Shown here in pieces: positions 1-8,166 of a DNA stretch of 64,000 nt. Below the pieces are notes generated by a model. That model had not been told where the DNA came from. It did no database searches and worked only from the letters and a program-made list of their open reading frames with translations. Numbering within the stretch: the stretch's first letter is position 1; each line of letters starts with the position of its first letter. This DNA is from Bacillus pinisoli. GTDB lineage: Bacteria > Bacillota > Bacilli > Bacillales > SA4. The position numbers and the translations under genes were made by a program. The stretch is taken from positions 1 to 64,000 of the forward strand of contig NZ_JAJQKI010000001.1 in assembly GCF_023036475.1 (NCBI RefSeq), read 5' to 3'.

Positions 1-24
1 CTCCAAGCATTTTTATTTTACTCA

Positions 25-432
25 CTATTGAGCATTCGTATCCATGAAAAATAGTTCCCAAAGATGACCGTCAATATCCTCAAAACCCCACCCGTACATA
101 AAACCATGGTCCTGTGGCTCTTTTGAAGGCTTGCCTCCAGCTTTTAAAGCATTATTGACAATCTCATCAACTTTTTCCCTGCTATCAATAGATAAAGCCA
201 TAATGGCTTCTGAGCTATTAGTTGTATCAGCAATCTCTTTTTTAGTAAAGTTCTTGTAGTGGTCTTCAACTAACAACATGGCAAATATATTATCACTGAT
301 GATCATACATGCGGCTAATTCATTGGTGAACTGAGAGTTAAACTCAAAACCTAACTTAGAGAAAAACTCCTTAGTCTTATTTAGATCTTTTACTGGTAGG
401 TTAACAAAAATACTTTTTGCTTGGATTCCCAT
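25..432 (-). CDS. VOC-superfamily (glyoxalase/dioxygenase-like) protein
   Basis: A 135-residue single-domain protein with the N-terminal FVNLPVKDLNKTKEFF pattern and the C-terminal DIDGHLWELFF signature of the vicinal oxygen chelate superfamily. VOC proteins of this size are usually metal-dependent lyases, dioxygenases or resistance proteins; the substrate cannot be read from the sequence. The ATG is preceded by a good ribosome site (GGGAGGT, 7 bases upstream), which supports the start. It lies alone, with nothing co-directional close upstream. Annotated relatives are often called lactoylglutathione lyase or extradiol dioxygenase, but that is family naming only. Confidence 0.85.
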   Translation of the reverse strand: MGIQAKSIFVNLPVKDLNKTKEFFSKLGFEFNSQFTNELAACMIISDNIFAMLLVEDHYKNFTKKEIADTTNSSEAIMALSIDSREKVDEIVNNALKAGGKPSKEPQDHGFMYGWGFEDIDGHLWELFFMDTNAQ

Positions 433-659
433 ATCTTACCTCCCTTATATTTTCCATCCTAGAGGTAATTCTCTATCGCTCCTACTAATTCCTTCAGTAT
501 TTAAACAAAAAGTACTCCCCGAAACTTTCACAGAAGATACCGGTCCTTACGGTTAAAATCACTGTGTAAGTATATGGATTGTCCTTAAACAGCATTTATC
601 GTTAAAAATAAGCTTGAATTTAGGTAAAGTAGATTAGAAGGCAACTTAGTACTAGAAAA
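433..659. other. Intergenic stretch, nothing recognised
   Basis: The gap between the VOC gene and the small-protein pair at 761-1067. Apart from the terminator at its right side I see no reading frame with a ribosome site and no structured element. Confidence 0.5.
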
Positions 660-712
660 GACCCATTAAAAAAGAAGAAGTTCAATTTTATTAAAAAACT
701 GAACTTCTTCTT
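660..712 (-). terminator. Rho-independent terminator after the 52-aa gene
   Basis: A perfect 13-bp inverted repeat (672-684 with 700-712, arms AAGAAGAAGTTCA/TGAACTTCTTCTT). On the minus strand it is followed by TTTTTAATGGG. It sits about 50 bases beyond the stop of the gene at 761-919. Confidence 0.7.
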
Positions 713-760
713 GAGTTATTTTGTGTACGTGCTTTAGAGCCAAACTCGTTAGGATGATGC

Positions 761-919
761 CTACCCGTTTTTCTTTTTTTGTTCCTTCTTTTTACTTTCG
801 GACTTACTCTCGCTCAAGAGTTCGAGTACTTTATTAGCATTAAAATCGCCTAGCTCATTGCTGTACTCTTCGCTAAACGTTTCACGATTTTGATGTTGAT
901 TGCTATTCTTGTTTTCCAT
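761..919 (-). CDS. Small basic hypothetical protein (52 aa)
   Basis: An unrecognised small protein rich in Asn, Ser, Glu and Lys. It begins MENKNSNQHQNRETF and ends in a lysine-rich tail (KKKEQKKKNG). I chose the ATG at 919 because an AAAAGGA site lies 8 bases upstream; a longer reading frame starts at 952 but its start has no ribosome site. The gene overlaps the end of the upstream 54-aa gene by 17 bases, which suggests translational coupling. Small charged proteins like this are common in spores of Bacillaceae, but no named family is assigned. Confidence 0.6.
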   Translation of the reverse strand: MENKNSNQHQNRETFSEEYSNELGDFNANKVLELLSESKSESKKKEQKKKNG

Positions 920-1067
920 TTTGTAATCCTTTTTTAGAGTTGCGGTTTGCACCCTTCATTGCGTCTTCCGCAATCGCTTCTTGAGCAAACTCTGTATCCG
1001 GCATACTTTCTGTTGGTGTATTATTATTTTTTAAGGCTGCATCAAATTTTACTTTTCTCTTAGCCAT
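903..1067 (-). CDS. Small hypothetical protein, SASP-like in composition (54 aa)
   Basis: A 54-codon frame starting MAKRKVKFDAALKNN with an AAGGGGTG ribosome site 6 bases before the ATG. It ends at a TAG inside the next gene of the pair. The sequence is hydrophilic, has no cysteine and carries a TEFAQEA segment that vaguely recalls gamma-type small acid-soluble spore proteins; the resemblance is compositional and too weak to name it. Its overlap with the 52-aa gene downstream suggests a two-gene unit ending at the terminator near 660-712. Confidence 0.6.
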   Translation of the reverse strand: MAKRKVKFDAALKNNNTPTESMPDTEFAQEAIAEDAMKGANRNSKKGLQNGKQE

Positions 1068-1225
1068 AGTGAACACCCCTTATCTAAAGTTGAGGATTTT
1101 CCTCACTGTTTATTGTTTCCGTTTCTTCCTTGCCTATGAGCTTTTTTTAGACGTCAAGCTCCTTTCATATCCTTGTGGCCGTTGGAGATAATAAGAAGGA
1201 AACACTAAATAAAGGGGTGAGATGT

Positions 1226-1582
1226 TTGAAGAAAAAGAAAAAGACTGAAGATCAACTAGAAGTGCCATTTATGAATGAAACCATGCCACACCAACCCGAA
1301 GCTCCAGTGTTCAAAGGGAGTGGTATTAAGATGGAAAAACCATTCGTGAATGAGCATGGAGTGGTAATTGGCGACAGCTTTTATGATTCACCTAACTCTC
1401 CGCTTAATAATTGGTCGGACGACGTGGATCCTTCTATAATGGCAGGAGAAGAATGGGTTCACCCTACCAATGATATTGGCTGGAATACAGCTGAAAATAG
1501 GGACTTAATAGAGAAAAAGATACCACCACAAGGTGTTCCTTTTACACATCCAGATAAGGATGTTAGCTATAATCAGGATTAA
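1226..1582 (+). CDS. DUF3905-type protein of Bacillaceae (118 aa)
   Basis: A hydrophilic protein with the run DETMPHQ-like N-terminal part and a strongly patterned core (PFVNEHGVVIGDSFYDSPNS, then WSDDVDPSIMAGEEWVHPTNDIGWNT). I recognise this as the DUF3905 family of spore formers; its function is unknown. The reading frame is open from 1175, but the TTG at 1226 has an AAGGGGTGA ribosome site at the right distance and gives the usual family length, so I start there. It is divergent from the small-protein pair at 761-1067 and is followed by a strong terminator. Confidence 0.75.
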   Translation: MKKKKKTEDQLEVPFMNETMPHQPEAPVFKGSGIKMEKPFVNEHGVVIGDSFYDSPNSPLNNWSDDVDPSIMAGEEWVHPTNDIGWNTAENRDLIEKKIPPQGVPFTHPDKDVSYNQD

Positions 1583-1588
1583 TAAAGT

Positions 1589-1621
1589 AAAGCATCAGCT
1601 CAAATGAGGCTGATGCTTTTT
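1589..1621 (+). terminator. Rho-independent terminator after the DUF3905 gene
   Basis: The stem AGCATCAGC (1591-1599) pairs with GCTGATGCT (1609-1617) and is followed by five T residues. It starts 9 bases past the stop codon. Confidence 0.85.
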
Positions 1622-1675
1622 GTTGCTGTCGAGCTATACTGATACTTAAGAAAGAACACTGTCTTAGAGATAACG

Positions 1676-1702
1676 TAAAAAATAGCCTGCTCGACGCAGG
1701 CC
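1676..1702 (-). terminator. Rho-independent terminator after the MFS gene
   Basis: On the minus strand GCCTGC-gtcga-GCAGGC is followed by a T-rich run (TATTTTTTACG). It abuts the stop codon of the MFS gene. Confidence 0.8.
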
Positions 1703-2899
1703 TTAACCTTCTGCCTTTGGTTTTATCTCCTTTAGAGCAATTAAGCCAGCGAGAATACAGATCCCTGTAATACTATAGTACATTACTTGATGAGATGCTT
1801 TCATAAGGAGAACAAACACAGGAGGACCTGCTGCCACCCCAATAAATCTCATTGAACTATACAGTGAGGTAATCGTTCCTCTTTCCTCTTTTTCAATTCC
1901 TTCTGTAATGAGTGAATCCATACAAGGTAACGTAACCCCGATCCCTACACCACAGACAAAGAAAATGCCAAGCAAGAAATAAATATTTTCTGTAAAACTA
2001 ATCGCAAAAACAGAAGCTGCTAATAAGGCAATGCCCCCCACTGTTATCCATTTCATTAAGACTTTATTCTCTTTAATTTTTCTACCTGTTATAAACGAAG
2101 CTAAACATAACGAAGCAAGTGGGATTGCTAAAATTAAACCTTTTTTTACCCCTTCTATACCATGTTGATCCTCAAGCATAGAAGATAAGTAAAAGAGTAC
2201 GCCAAATAGAACAAACATCAGTATGCAGCCAATGGCAAAAATGGCATATAACCATCTTCCACTTTCCTTAAATATTTTTTTTACTGACTTAAGAAATTCC
2301 TTAAAAGGTAAGGGCTCATCCTGTTTTTTTGGACTTTTAACTAAAAATATCATTAAGATAATAGAAATTAAAGTAAATGCAGGAATGGCAAAGAAGGGTA
2401 AAAACCACACAATCCCGGCGAGTAAGGAACCTAAAATAGGACTTAACACCTTACCGAACGTATTGGAGGTCTCAATGACACCCAGCTCTTTACTTACTTC
2501 TTCTTCACTTCTAAACATGTCTCCAACTAGAGGCATCACAACAGGAGCTGCACCTGCTGCACCGACACCTTGCAACACTCTTCCAACGAGAATCATCATG
2601 TAAGGATCCTTCATTTTCCATGAGGCCCAACCTGATATTAATCCTCCAATACCCGCTATAATTAAACTAGGAATAATTACTTTTTTACGTCCAATTCGAT
2701 CCGATAAATAACCCGCTATCGGAATGAGAATAATCGCCACAATGGAATATAAAGTTATGACCATACTTACTTGAAACGAACTAATTTTCAACTTTTTCTC
2801 AATTGTAGGGAGAACGGGGATAAGCATTGAATTCCCTAAAGTCATAACTAACGGTATGGAAGCAAGTGAAACGATTGACCACTTTTTTTCATGTTCCAT
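1703..2899 (-). CDS. MFS drug:H+ antiporter-type transporter (12 TM)
   Basis: A 398-residue major facilitator protein with about twelve hydrophobic segments. It carries the loop 2-3 signature GYLSDRIGRKK (about residues 63-73, motif A) and an antiporter-like motif C region (SNTFGKVLSPILGSLLAG, about 145-162). This places it among DHA1-type multidrug or small-molecule exporters at the cytoplasmic membrane. The substrate cannot be deduced. The ATG at 2899 has an AAGGTAGG ribosome site. It is a single gene with its own terminator, and no regulator gene lies beside it. Confidence 0.85.
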   Translation of the reverse strand: MEHEKKWSIVSLASIPLVMTLGNSMLIPVLPTIEKKLKISSFQVSMVITLYSIVAIILIPIAGYLSDRIGRKKVIIPSLIIAGIGGLISGWASWKMKDPYMMILVGRVLQGVGAAGAAPVVMPLVGDMFRSEEEVSKELGVIETSNTFGKVLSPILGSLLAGIVWFLPFFAIPAFTLISIILMIFLVKSPKKQDEPLPFKEFLKSVKKIFKESGRWLYAIFAIGCILMFVLFGVLFYLSSMLEDQHGIEGVKKGLILAIPLASLCLASFITGRKIKENKVLMKWITVGGIALLAASVFAISFTENIYFLLGIFFVCGVGIGVTLPCMDSLITEGIEKEERGTITSLYSSMRFIGVAAGPPVFVLLMKASHQVMYYSITGICILAGLIALKEIKPKAEG

Positions 2900-2990
2900 T
2901 TAAACAACCTACCTTATCAGAATTGAATTCGACTCTATTATCATTAGTTTTTCTTCGTAAATTTATATTGTAAGTTAATGGTAATGGTGG

Positions 2991-3043
2991 TTTAACGCAG
3001 TAAAGCGGTGGGGGCCAGGCCCCCACCGCTTTACTGCGTTAAA
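2991..3043 (-). repeat. GC-cored palindromic repeat, copy A
   Basis: A perfect 53-bp palindrome centred on base 3017, with core GGGGGCCAGGCCCCC and AT-rich outer arms (TTTAACGCAGTAAAGCGGT and its complement). It sits between the K+ transporter gene and the MFS gene, both on the minus strand, on which its core reads CCTGG. It is one of six single-site copies plus a triple array in this window. Confidence 0.9.
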
Positions 3044-3054
3044 TAAATAAATAA

Positions 3055-3086
3055 CAAAAAAGGACCTTCTGCAAGAGAAGATCCTT
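3055..3086 (-). terminator. Rho-independent terminator after the K+ transporter
   Basis: On the minus strand AGGATCTTCT-cttgc-AGAAGGTCCT is followed by TTTTTTG. It lies directly after the stop codon at 3090. Confidence 0.85.
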
Positions 3087-3089
3087 TGT

Positions 3090-4448
3090 TTAGCCGATAA
3101 TTACTCGTTCTTTTGGATAATGGTAGCGGACTTTCTTTTCTCTTCGACCACCTAATAATACTAATACGAGAATAATCCCAATTCTTCCTACGAACATAAG
3201 GAAAATGATGATACATTTACCTAATGTGCTTAAGTCAGGGGTAATTCCCATTGATAGTCCAGACGTACCGAATGCAGAGCATACTTCAAAGATAATGCTG
3301 ATAATCGGAAACGGTTCTGTGACTAAAAGGATTAAAGTGGCAGAGAAACAAATGATAATCGCTAAGAATGAAATAGCGAGTGCCTTTAGAATATCATCTT
3401 CATGTAATTCTCGATTGAATATTTTTATGTGTTTATTTCCCTTTGCAAAATGATATATAAATAATAGGTTTAAAGCAAAGGTCGTCGTTCTTATTCCCCC
3501 ACCTACAGAGCTTGGAGAGGCACCTATAAACATTAGGATGGATAAGAAGAACAACGTCGGTTCGCTAAATTCATTAACATCCATTGTAGCTAAGCCACCA
3601 CTTCTCGTGCTAATCGACTGAAATAAGGAATAAAACAAAGCTTCATGCCAAACCATGTCTTTGAAAAAATTCTTGAGCTCTAAAAGTATGATGACAATCG
3701 TACCAAATACAATTAATAGAAAAAAAGTAATGGATGTGAGCTTCGCAAACAATGAGAATCTAAATCGATAACCATCCGTTTTATTAGTAAGGAAGTCTTT
3801 TACCTCAATTAAGACAGGAAATCCAATTGCTCCAAGTATGATGAGTAACATATTAATAAATTGTACAAAGTAGTCTTTGGCAAACGGAATAAGAGAACTA
3901 CCGGTTATATCAAATCCACCATTTGTAGTTGCCGAAATGGAGGCGAAAAAACCCTGTAAATATGCTTCTTGCCATGTAGGAAAGTAATTTAAAAAATAAG
4001 TTCCTAAGATCAATGCACCCATTAATTCAATAATAATAATGATGGCTAAAATTTGTCTCATTAAGTTGACGAGACCAGACAAATTAGTTTGGTTCTGATC
4101 TAGCATAATTAATTGTCTTTCCTTCAGACCAATTTTCTTCCCCATAATTAAATATACAAAGGTCCCTAGTGTCATAACCCCGATACCGCCAAATTGAAGT
4201 ACGAATGCGAGAATGAAGACCCCGGTCACACTAAAGGTATCTGCGGTGGAGACTACGGTCAATCCCGTTACACTTACTGCACTAACAGCTGTAAATAACG
4301 CATCAATAAAACTCCATGTTACGTCTTCTTTATGAGCTACAGGTAAGCTAAGCAATATAACTGATATGGTTACAGCTATGAAATAGAAACTGACAATGAG
4401 CTGTGCCGGACTAAGCCTATGTAGCTTCATTTTAAATGGTTGAAACAT
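3090..4448 (-). CDS. TrkH/KtrB-family K+ uptake membrane subunit
   Basis: A 452-residue integral membrane protein of the superfamily of K+ transporters with four M1-P-M2 repeats. The four pore loops are visible: SVTGLTVV, TTNGGFDIT, STRSGGLATM and FGTSGLSMG, each with the conserved selectivity-filter glycine. It is the membrane subunit of a Ktr system, which needs a cytosolic RCK partner (KtrA or KtrC); no partner gene is nearby, so it would be encoded elsewhere, as for B. subtilis KtrC-KtrD. The ATG at 4448 follows an AAAGGTTAGGG ribosome site; an in-frame ATG seven codons later is an alternative. No c-di-AMP riboswitch fits in the short upstream gap. Confidence 0.9.
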   Translation of the reverse strand: MFQPFKMKLHRLSPAQLIVSFYFIAVTISVILLSLPVAHKEDVTWSFIDALFTAVSAVSVTGLTVVSTADTFSVTGVFILAFVLQFGGIGVMTLGTFVYLIMGKKIGLKERQLIMLDQNQTNLSGLVNLMRQILAIIIIIELMGALILGTYFLNYFPTWQEAYLQGFFASISATTNGGFDITGSSLIPFAKDYFVQFINMLLIILGAIGFPVLIEVKDFLTNKTDGYRFRFSLFAKLTSITFFLLIVFGTIVIILLELKNFFKDMVWHEALFYSLFQSISTRSGGLATMDVNEFSEPTLFFLSILMFIGASPSSVGGGIRTTTFALNLLFIYHFAKGNKHIKIFNRELHEDDILKALAISFLAIIICFSATLILLVTEPFPIISIIFEVCSAFGTSGLSMGITPDLSTLGKCIIIFLMFVGRIGIILVLVLLGGRREKKVRYHYPKERVIIG

Positions 4449-4589
4449 AAATTGACCCTAACCTTTCACACTTATTATACACTCCCATTTTGACCTATAT
4501 AATCGAAAAGGGCAACAGCCTTTCGTAAATCTATTTATTACAAGTCCTGTATGGTTATGAGATTCTTTCCATCAATTGAAATCATTGGA

Positions 4590-4621
4590 CAGTATTAGTT
4601 ACTATACAGTCTCTCATACTA
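4590..4621 (+). promoter_or_regulatory. Likely sigma-G (forespore) promoter for the SASP gene
   Basis: A perfect CATACTA -10 box (4615-4621) stands 47 bases before the SASP start. A GTATTA-like -35 element (about 4592-4597) lies 17 bases upstream. CATACTA is the best -10 match known for sigma-F/sigma-G promoters, and SASP genes are classic sigma-G targets. Confidence 0.6.
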
Positions 4622-4667
4622 AGAAAGCAATACCTTATTGCAAAAGAAATGGAAGGAGTCGATCCAA

Positions 4668-4874
4668 ATGGCTAACAGTAGTAATAAACTATTAGTGCCT
4701 GGTATCGAACAGGCATTAGATGCAATCAAATATGAAATTGCTGAAGAGTTTGGTGTGAGCCTAGGCTCAGATACAGTTGCAAGAGCAAATGGTTCTGTTG
4801 GTGGCGAAATTACAAAGCGTCTTGTAAAGACAGCCCAACAACAAATCAATGGTCAATTTAATCCACAACAATAA
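4668..4874 (+). CDS. Alpha/beta-type small acid-soluble spore protein
   Basis: A 68-residue protein with both family signatures: [16 protein letters not shown], which contains the GPR protease cleavage site (E-F/G region), and the C-terminal [15 protein letters not shown] segment. Alpha/beta SASPs coat spore DNA, shift it to an A-like form and protect it from UV and heat; GPR degrades them at germination. The ATG at 4668 has a GGAAGGAG site 8 bases upstream, so a longer frame from 4638 is rejected. It has a sigma-G-like promoter upstream and a terminator downstream and is monocistronic. Confidence 0.95.
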   Translation: MANSSNKLLVPGIEQALDAIKYEIAEEFGVSLGSDTVARANGSVGGEITKRLVKTAQQQINGQFNPQQ

Positions 4875-4891
4875 TTAAATATACATGGCTT

Positions 4892-4920
4892 AACCCGGAA
4901 TAGTTGATATTCCGGGTTTT
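4892..4920 (+). terminator. Rho-independent terminator after the SASP gene
   Basis: The 11-bp stem AACCCGGAATA (4892-4902) with TATTCCGGGTT (4908-4918) is followed by T residues. Confidence 0.9.
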
Positions 4921-5080
4921 ACATGAGGCAGAAATTGTTATCAATACTACATGTACTGATATTTCAACGGAAAATAGATTGATTCCAACTTCTTACCGAG
5001 TATTCCAACAAAATATAAAATCATTCCACGAAATATTGCCTTATTTCACTATTCTACCTACTAATTTCACGAAACAATGT

Positions 5081-5112
5081 AAAAGAAAAAGAGCAGGTTT
5101 ACCCTACTCTAG
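5081..5112 (-). terminator. Rho-independent terminator after rsgI
   Basis: On the minus strand AGAGTAGG-gtaaa-CCTGCTCT is followed by TTTTTCTTTTAC. It overlaps the end of rsgI by a few bases. Confidence 0.75.
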
Positions 5113-6140
5113 TCATCGTCTTCTTCGTCGTCATCGTCCTCGTCGCGATCTTTGCCTTTTTCATCGTCGTCATCGTCATCGTCTTCTTCTCTGTCATCAT
5201 CGCGATCTTCTTTTTTATTTTTAATTTTTTCTTTTACTTCTTTTAGTTTTTCTTTTACATGTTCGGTCTTCTTTTCTTGCTTTTGCTCTGTTGCTTTTTG
5301 TTGATTGGCTTTAGCATCGTTATTTTTTTCCTGCATCTGAACCTTAGGTAATTCTTCTTTTTGTTTCTCTACTACTTCATTCTCTTTATCGACAGGCTTT
5401 ACTGGTTGTTCTACAGGCTTATCTTTTGCTTCTGTTTCTTTATTACTTTCTTTTTGTTCTTCATCTTTTGTAGCCATGATGAATTCTTTAACGTACTTTC
5501 CTGTAGATAAGCCTTTTCCAATTGCAAGCTCTCTATCCTGAATGCCCCGGTCCAAGACGGTAATTTTCACATTCTCTGCTTTGTGAGCTTTAGCTATGGC
5601 TGATACATTTTTTGTTAGTTTTTCTTTAAGTACATCTCCTTCATCATCCACTACGACTGTCGCAATGATGACCTCTGCACCTTCCTTGTAATACCCAGAT
5701 TCTCGACTATCCTTGATGATAGATTCCGTTACACTCTCAATGGAGTGATTTTTCCATTCTTCCAAATTAGCTATAATGGCTCTACCTTCTTGGTTATATG
5801 CTTTTAATGTAATAACCCTTAGCTTCTTATCAACAGCTGCTTCTATACTTGGATTGATATCTATAGACATATAGGCATATACCTGATGACTGTCATAATA
5901 GGAAAAGGCAGTAAAAAATAATAAAATGGCTGCTATTGAACTTGCTAATGCTATTCGTAACTTGCCAAAGCTAAAGTACGGAGTTTTCTTAAAACTAGCA
6001 CGTTCATTTAACGGAAAAAAATCAATTTCCTCTCCAACTTCATAATTCTCTCTCACTTTTCGTCCTTTTAGAAATTCACCATCAGGGGTAAGAACCGTTA
6101 CATGTGTCGCATTAACCTCCAGCACTACTCCTTTCTTCAA
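5109..6140 (-). CDS. rsgI: Anti-sigma-I factor RsgI with acidic tail
   Basis: A 343-residue membrane protein. Residues 1-50 form the RsgI N-terminal anti-sigma domain (MKKGVVLEVNATHVTVLTPDG). One transmembrane segment lies at about 61-81, and the extracytoplasmic part begins with the conserved SIDINPSIEAAVDKK region. This is followed by a Lys/Glu/Gln-rich linker and a C-terminal tail of about 35 residues that are almost all Asp and Glu. In B. subtilis RsgI holds SigI inactive at the membrane. There is no carbohydrate-binding module of the kind found in clostridial RsgI proteins. Its ATG overlaps the sigI stop by four bases (ATGA), so the two are translationally coupled. Confidence 0.93.
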   Translation of the reverse strand: MKKGVVLEVNATHVTVLTPDGEFLKGRKVRENYEVGEEIDFFPLNERASFKKTPYFSFGKLRIALASSIAAILLFFTAFSYYDSHQVYAYMSIDINPSIEAAVDKKLRVITLKAYNQEGRAIIANLEEWKNHSIESVTESIIKDSRESGYYKEGAEVIIATVVVDDEGDVLKEKLTKNVSAIAKAHKAENVKITVLDRGIQDRELAIGKGLSTGKYVKEFIMATKDEEQKESNKETEAKDKPVEQPVKPVDKENEVVEKQKEELPKVQMQEKNNDAKANQQKATEQKQEKKTEHVKEKLKEVKEKIKNKKEDRDDDREEDDDDDDDEKGKDRDEDDDDEEDDD

Positions 6141-6874
6141 TTGTCCATCACCCCTTTAACATACTCTTTTAAAAATGTATAATCGCTTGCCATGATGATA
6201 CAAACCGCGATGATATACTTTCTATTTCGTTCTATCGTTTTGCGACTAACTTCAACTTCCTTCTCTAAGTCTTTCATAGGTAGCCTTTTCTTTTCAAACA
6301 AAATCCGTTTAAACTCAGAATTACTAATGACTTCCTTTGCTACCTTCATTGCATTTTCTCTTGCATCCGAATGCTTGGGAGAATTCTCAACTAAATCCTG
6401 AAAGCTTAAATCAAATTGCTTTAATACCGATTGATAGTGAAAGATTTCATCTCTTCGATGTTCTTCTTCTAGCTTTTTATAATAATTGTCTACTGACACA
6501 TCTACCTCATATTTATTTTGAACAGTTTCTTCATCATTGATTTGAGAATCAAGTTTGACTGTTTGTTGTCTACTTTCTTTCCTAATAAAATCAATGACTC
6601 TTCTTTTTATAATTAATTCTGCAAATGAGAGAAGCGAACTTCCCTTATCTGACGAATACTTTTCAATGGATTCATTAAAAGCAATGAGTCCAATACTAAA
6701 TTCATCATCCATCTCCGTAATATATCGTTTGCAGACTTTCGAAACTGTCTTTGCTATAAAAGGTTTATAATCATTAATAAGTTCATCTTTAAGTTCAACA
6801 TTCCCGTTTTGGATGTCAATTACCTTATCCTCAAGGGTTTGCGTCTTTTTTAAGTTAAAGAGTAAACTAAGCAT
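6137..6874 (-). CDS. sigI: RNA polymerase sigma factor SigI
   Basis: A 245-residue sigma-70-type factor close to the length of B. subtilis SigI (about 250). The region-2 part is visible as LINDYKPFIAKTVSKVCKRY and FSIGLIAFNESIEKY, and a C-terminal helix-turn-helix as KDLEKEVEVSRKTIERNRKY. SigI responds to heat and envelope stress in Bacillus and directs genes including its own operon. The start has an AAGAGGTGAAG ribosome site. It is first in a two-gene operon with rsgI. I looked for a SigI-type promoter upstream and did not find a convincing one. Confidence 0.93.
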   Translation of the reverse strand: MLSLLFNLKKTQTLEDKVIDIQNGNVELKDELINDYKPFIAKTVSKVCKRYITEMDDEFSIGLIAFNESIEKYSSDKGSSLLSFAELIIKRRVIDFIRKESRQQTVKLDSQINDEETVQNKYEVDVSVDNYYKKLEEEHRRDEIFHYQSVLKQFDLSFQDLVENSPKHSDARENAMKVAKEVISNSEFKRILFEKKRLPMKDLEKEVEVSRKTIERNRKYIIAVCIIMASDYTFLKEYVKGVMDN

Positions 6875-7239
6875 AAGGCTTCACCTCTTCTCTTCAATAA
6901 AAAAATTCGTGATTGTATAAGAGTATGTGACCGTCGTGTTAAAATTAATTCATATTAATTTTTTGCTACTTTCTATCCATACGAAGTAACAAAAATGAAT
7001 CCTTTCATTATAACATGACGTTGCCTTATAGATAGTACCAAAATATTGAAGAGGATTCGTTTAAGTTTGCCTGTTTTTCATATAAACACATGTATCTATA
7101 GCATCTTGACATTGACTTTAGCGATGGCGCCAACGCTTTATCTATTACAATGGCTTTGTTCCATTTACCATAACGTACGCATCTTCCTCCCCCTTTTAGG
7201 GGGTGAATTTATAAAACAATTTCATACACTTTGGATGAC
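6875..7239. other. Intergenic stretch upstream of sigI and beyond the dedA gene
   Basis: An AT-rich gap between the sigI start and the terminator of the DedA gene. It must carry the sigI promoter. A plus-strand frame at 7046-7291 has no ribosome site and runs into the DedA terminator, so I do not call it a gene. No structured RNA is evident. Confidence 0.5.
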
Positions 7240-7240
7240 G

Positions 7241-7273
7241 TATAAAAGCCCTCTCTTTAGTAAGAAAGGGCTT
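7241..7273 (-). terminator. Rho-independent terminator after the DedA gene
   Basis: On the minus strand AAGCCCTTTCTTACTAAAGA pairs internally with the following GAGGGCTT and is followed by TTATACG. The hairpin lies 5 bases past the stop codon. Confidence 0.75.
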
Positions 7274-7277
7274 GTTT

Positions 7278-7883
7278 CTATTTTCGAGTAACTCTGAATA
7301 TAACCACTCTTTTTTTCCACATTACATATAAAAAAATGATGATCACTAATCCTACTGCGACTGGAAGTAAATATTGATTTGCTAGGCTTCCGACATCCTT
7401 CCAACGTGGCCCTAATTGAACTCCCAAAAATACATAAAGCGCAGTTATGGGAAACATGGCAATAAAGGTGTATATACTAAATACCCAGACGTTCATTTTG
7501 GCCATGCCACAAGGTATTGAAATTAGCGTTCTCACACCAGGAACAAACCTGCCTGTAAAAGCAACAATCCCTCCATATTTTGTAAAGAAGTCATCTGCTT
7601 TTTGAATTTGGGCTTCTTTAATGAATAGGTACTTTCCATATTTAAGGAGAAATGGTCTGCCACCAAATCTTCCAAGTGCATATAAAGTAAGCGGTCCAAA
7701 CGTTCCCCCTAGCGCTCCCGCTAATACAACGAGCCAGAAAGACATATCTCCCTCATACACCCAATAGCCGGCAAGAGGTAAGACAACCTCAGCAGGAACA
7801 AATTCTAACGTTAACGCAATTGCAACACCTAGATATGAAAACTGCTTTAGAAATTCTACTAATGTTATAATCCATTCTTCCAT
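7278..7883 (-). CDS. DedA-family membrane protein
   Basis: A 201-residue protein with four to five hydrophobic segments and the DedA signature in the middle (GGIVAFTGRFVPGVRTLIS, then PCGMAKM). The Arg residues of F-x-x-R-x-x-P-G-x-R are present. An EFVPAE segment near residue 27 matches the N-terminal re-entrant acidic motif. Members of the family translocate lipids such as undecaprenyl phosphate across the membrane; which lipid this paralogue handles is not evident. The gene stands alone with its own terminator. The start at 7883 follows a GGAAGCC-like weak site, and no better start is visible. Confidence 0.88.
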   Translation of the reverse strand: MEEWIITLVEFLKQFSYLGVAIALTLEFVPAEVVLPLAGYWVYEGDMSFWLVVLAGALGGTFGPLTLYALGRFGGRPFLLKYGKYLFIKEAQIQKADDFFTKYGGIVAFTGRFVPGVRTLISIPCGMAKMNVWVFSIYTFIAMFPITALYVFLGVQLGPRWKDVGSLANQYLLPVAVGLVIIIFLYVMWKKRVVIFRVTRK

Positions 7884-7930
7884 TTATGGCTTCCTCTCAA
7901 TTTAAACTTTTTCTAAATTAGTGTCTTGGT

Positions 7931-8020
7931 TCTTAGAAAAATGCAACTGCATAGATCATTAAGGTAGTTAGTAATAATCAGGATTCTTTTCCAAAAGCAA
8001 CAACATTTACGAAAAAGCCT
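7931..8020 (-). repeat. Possible diverged third copy of the 85-100 bp structured repeat
   Basis: On the minus strand this begins GGCTTTTTCGTA, continues TTGTTGCTTT and ends AGTTGC...TTCTAAG. The order and spacing match the repeat at 48134-48233. The middle hairpin is not preserved, so the assignment is tentative. Confidence 0.35.
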
Positions 8021-8166
8021 TTGTAATTAATTAAATAGGACATACATCGTTATTTTAAAGGTATGCGTGTAGGAGGTCAATGATTGATTGGAAAGATTAT
8101 ACCCGTGTGAAAATAGTTAGTAGGGAAAAACTATAACAAACAATTTTTGTAAGGATGTGTTAATTT

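Noticed and set aside
4449..4620. c-di-AMP riboswitch before the K+ transporter
   Set aside because: The gap is too short and lacks the riboswitch's conserved segments.
7046..7291. Plus-strand 81-aa frame beyond the DedA gene
   Set aside because: No ribosome site, and it ends inside the DedA terminator hairpin.
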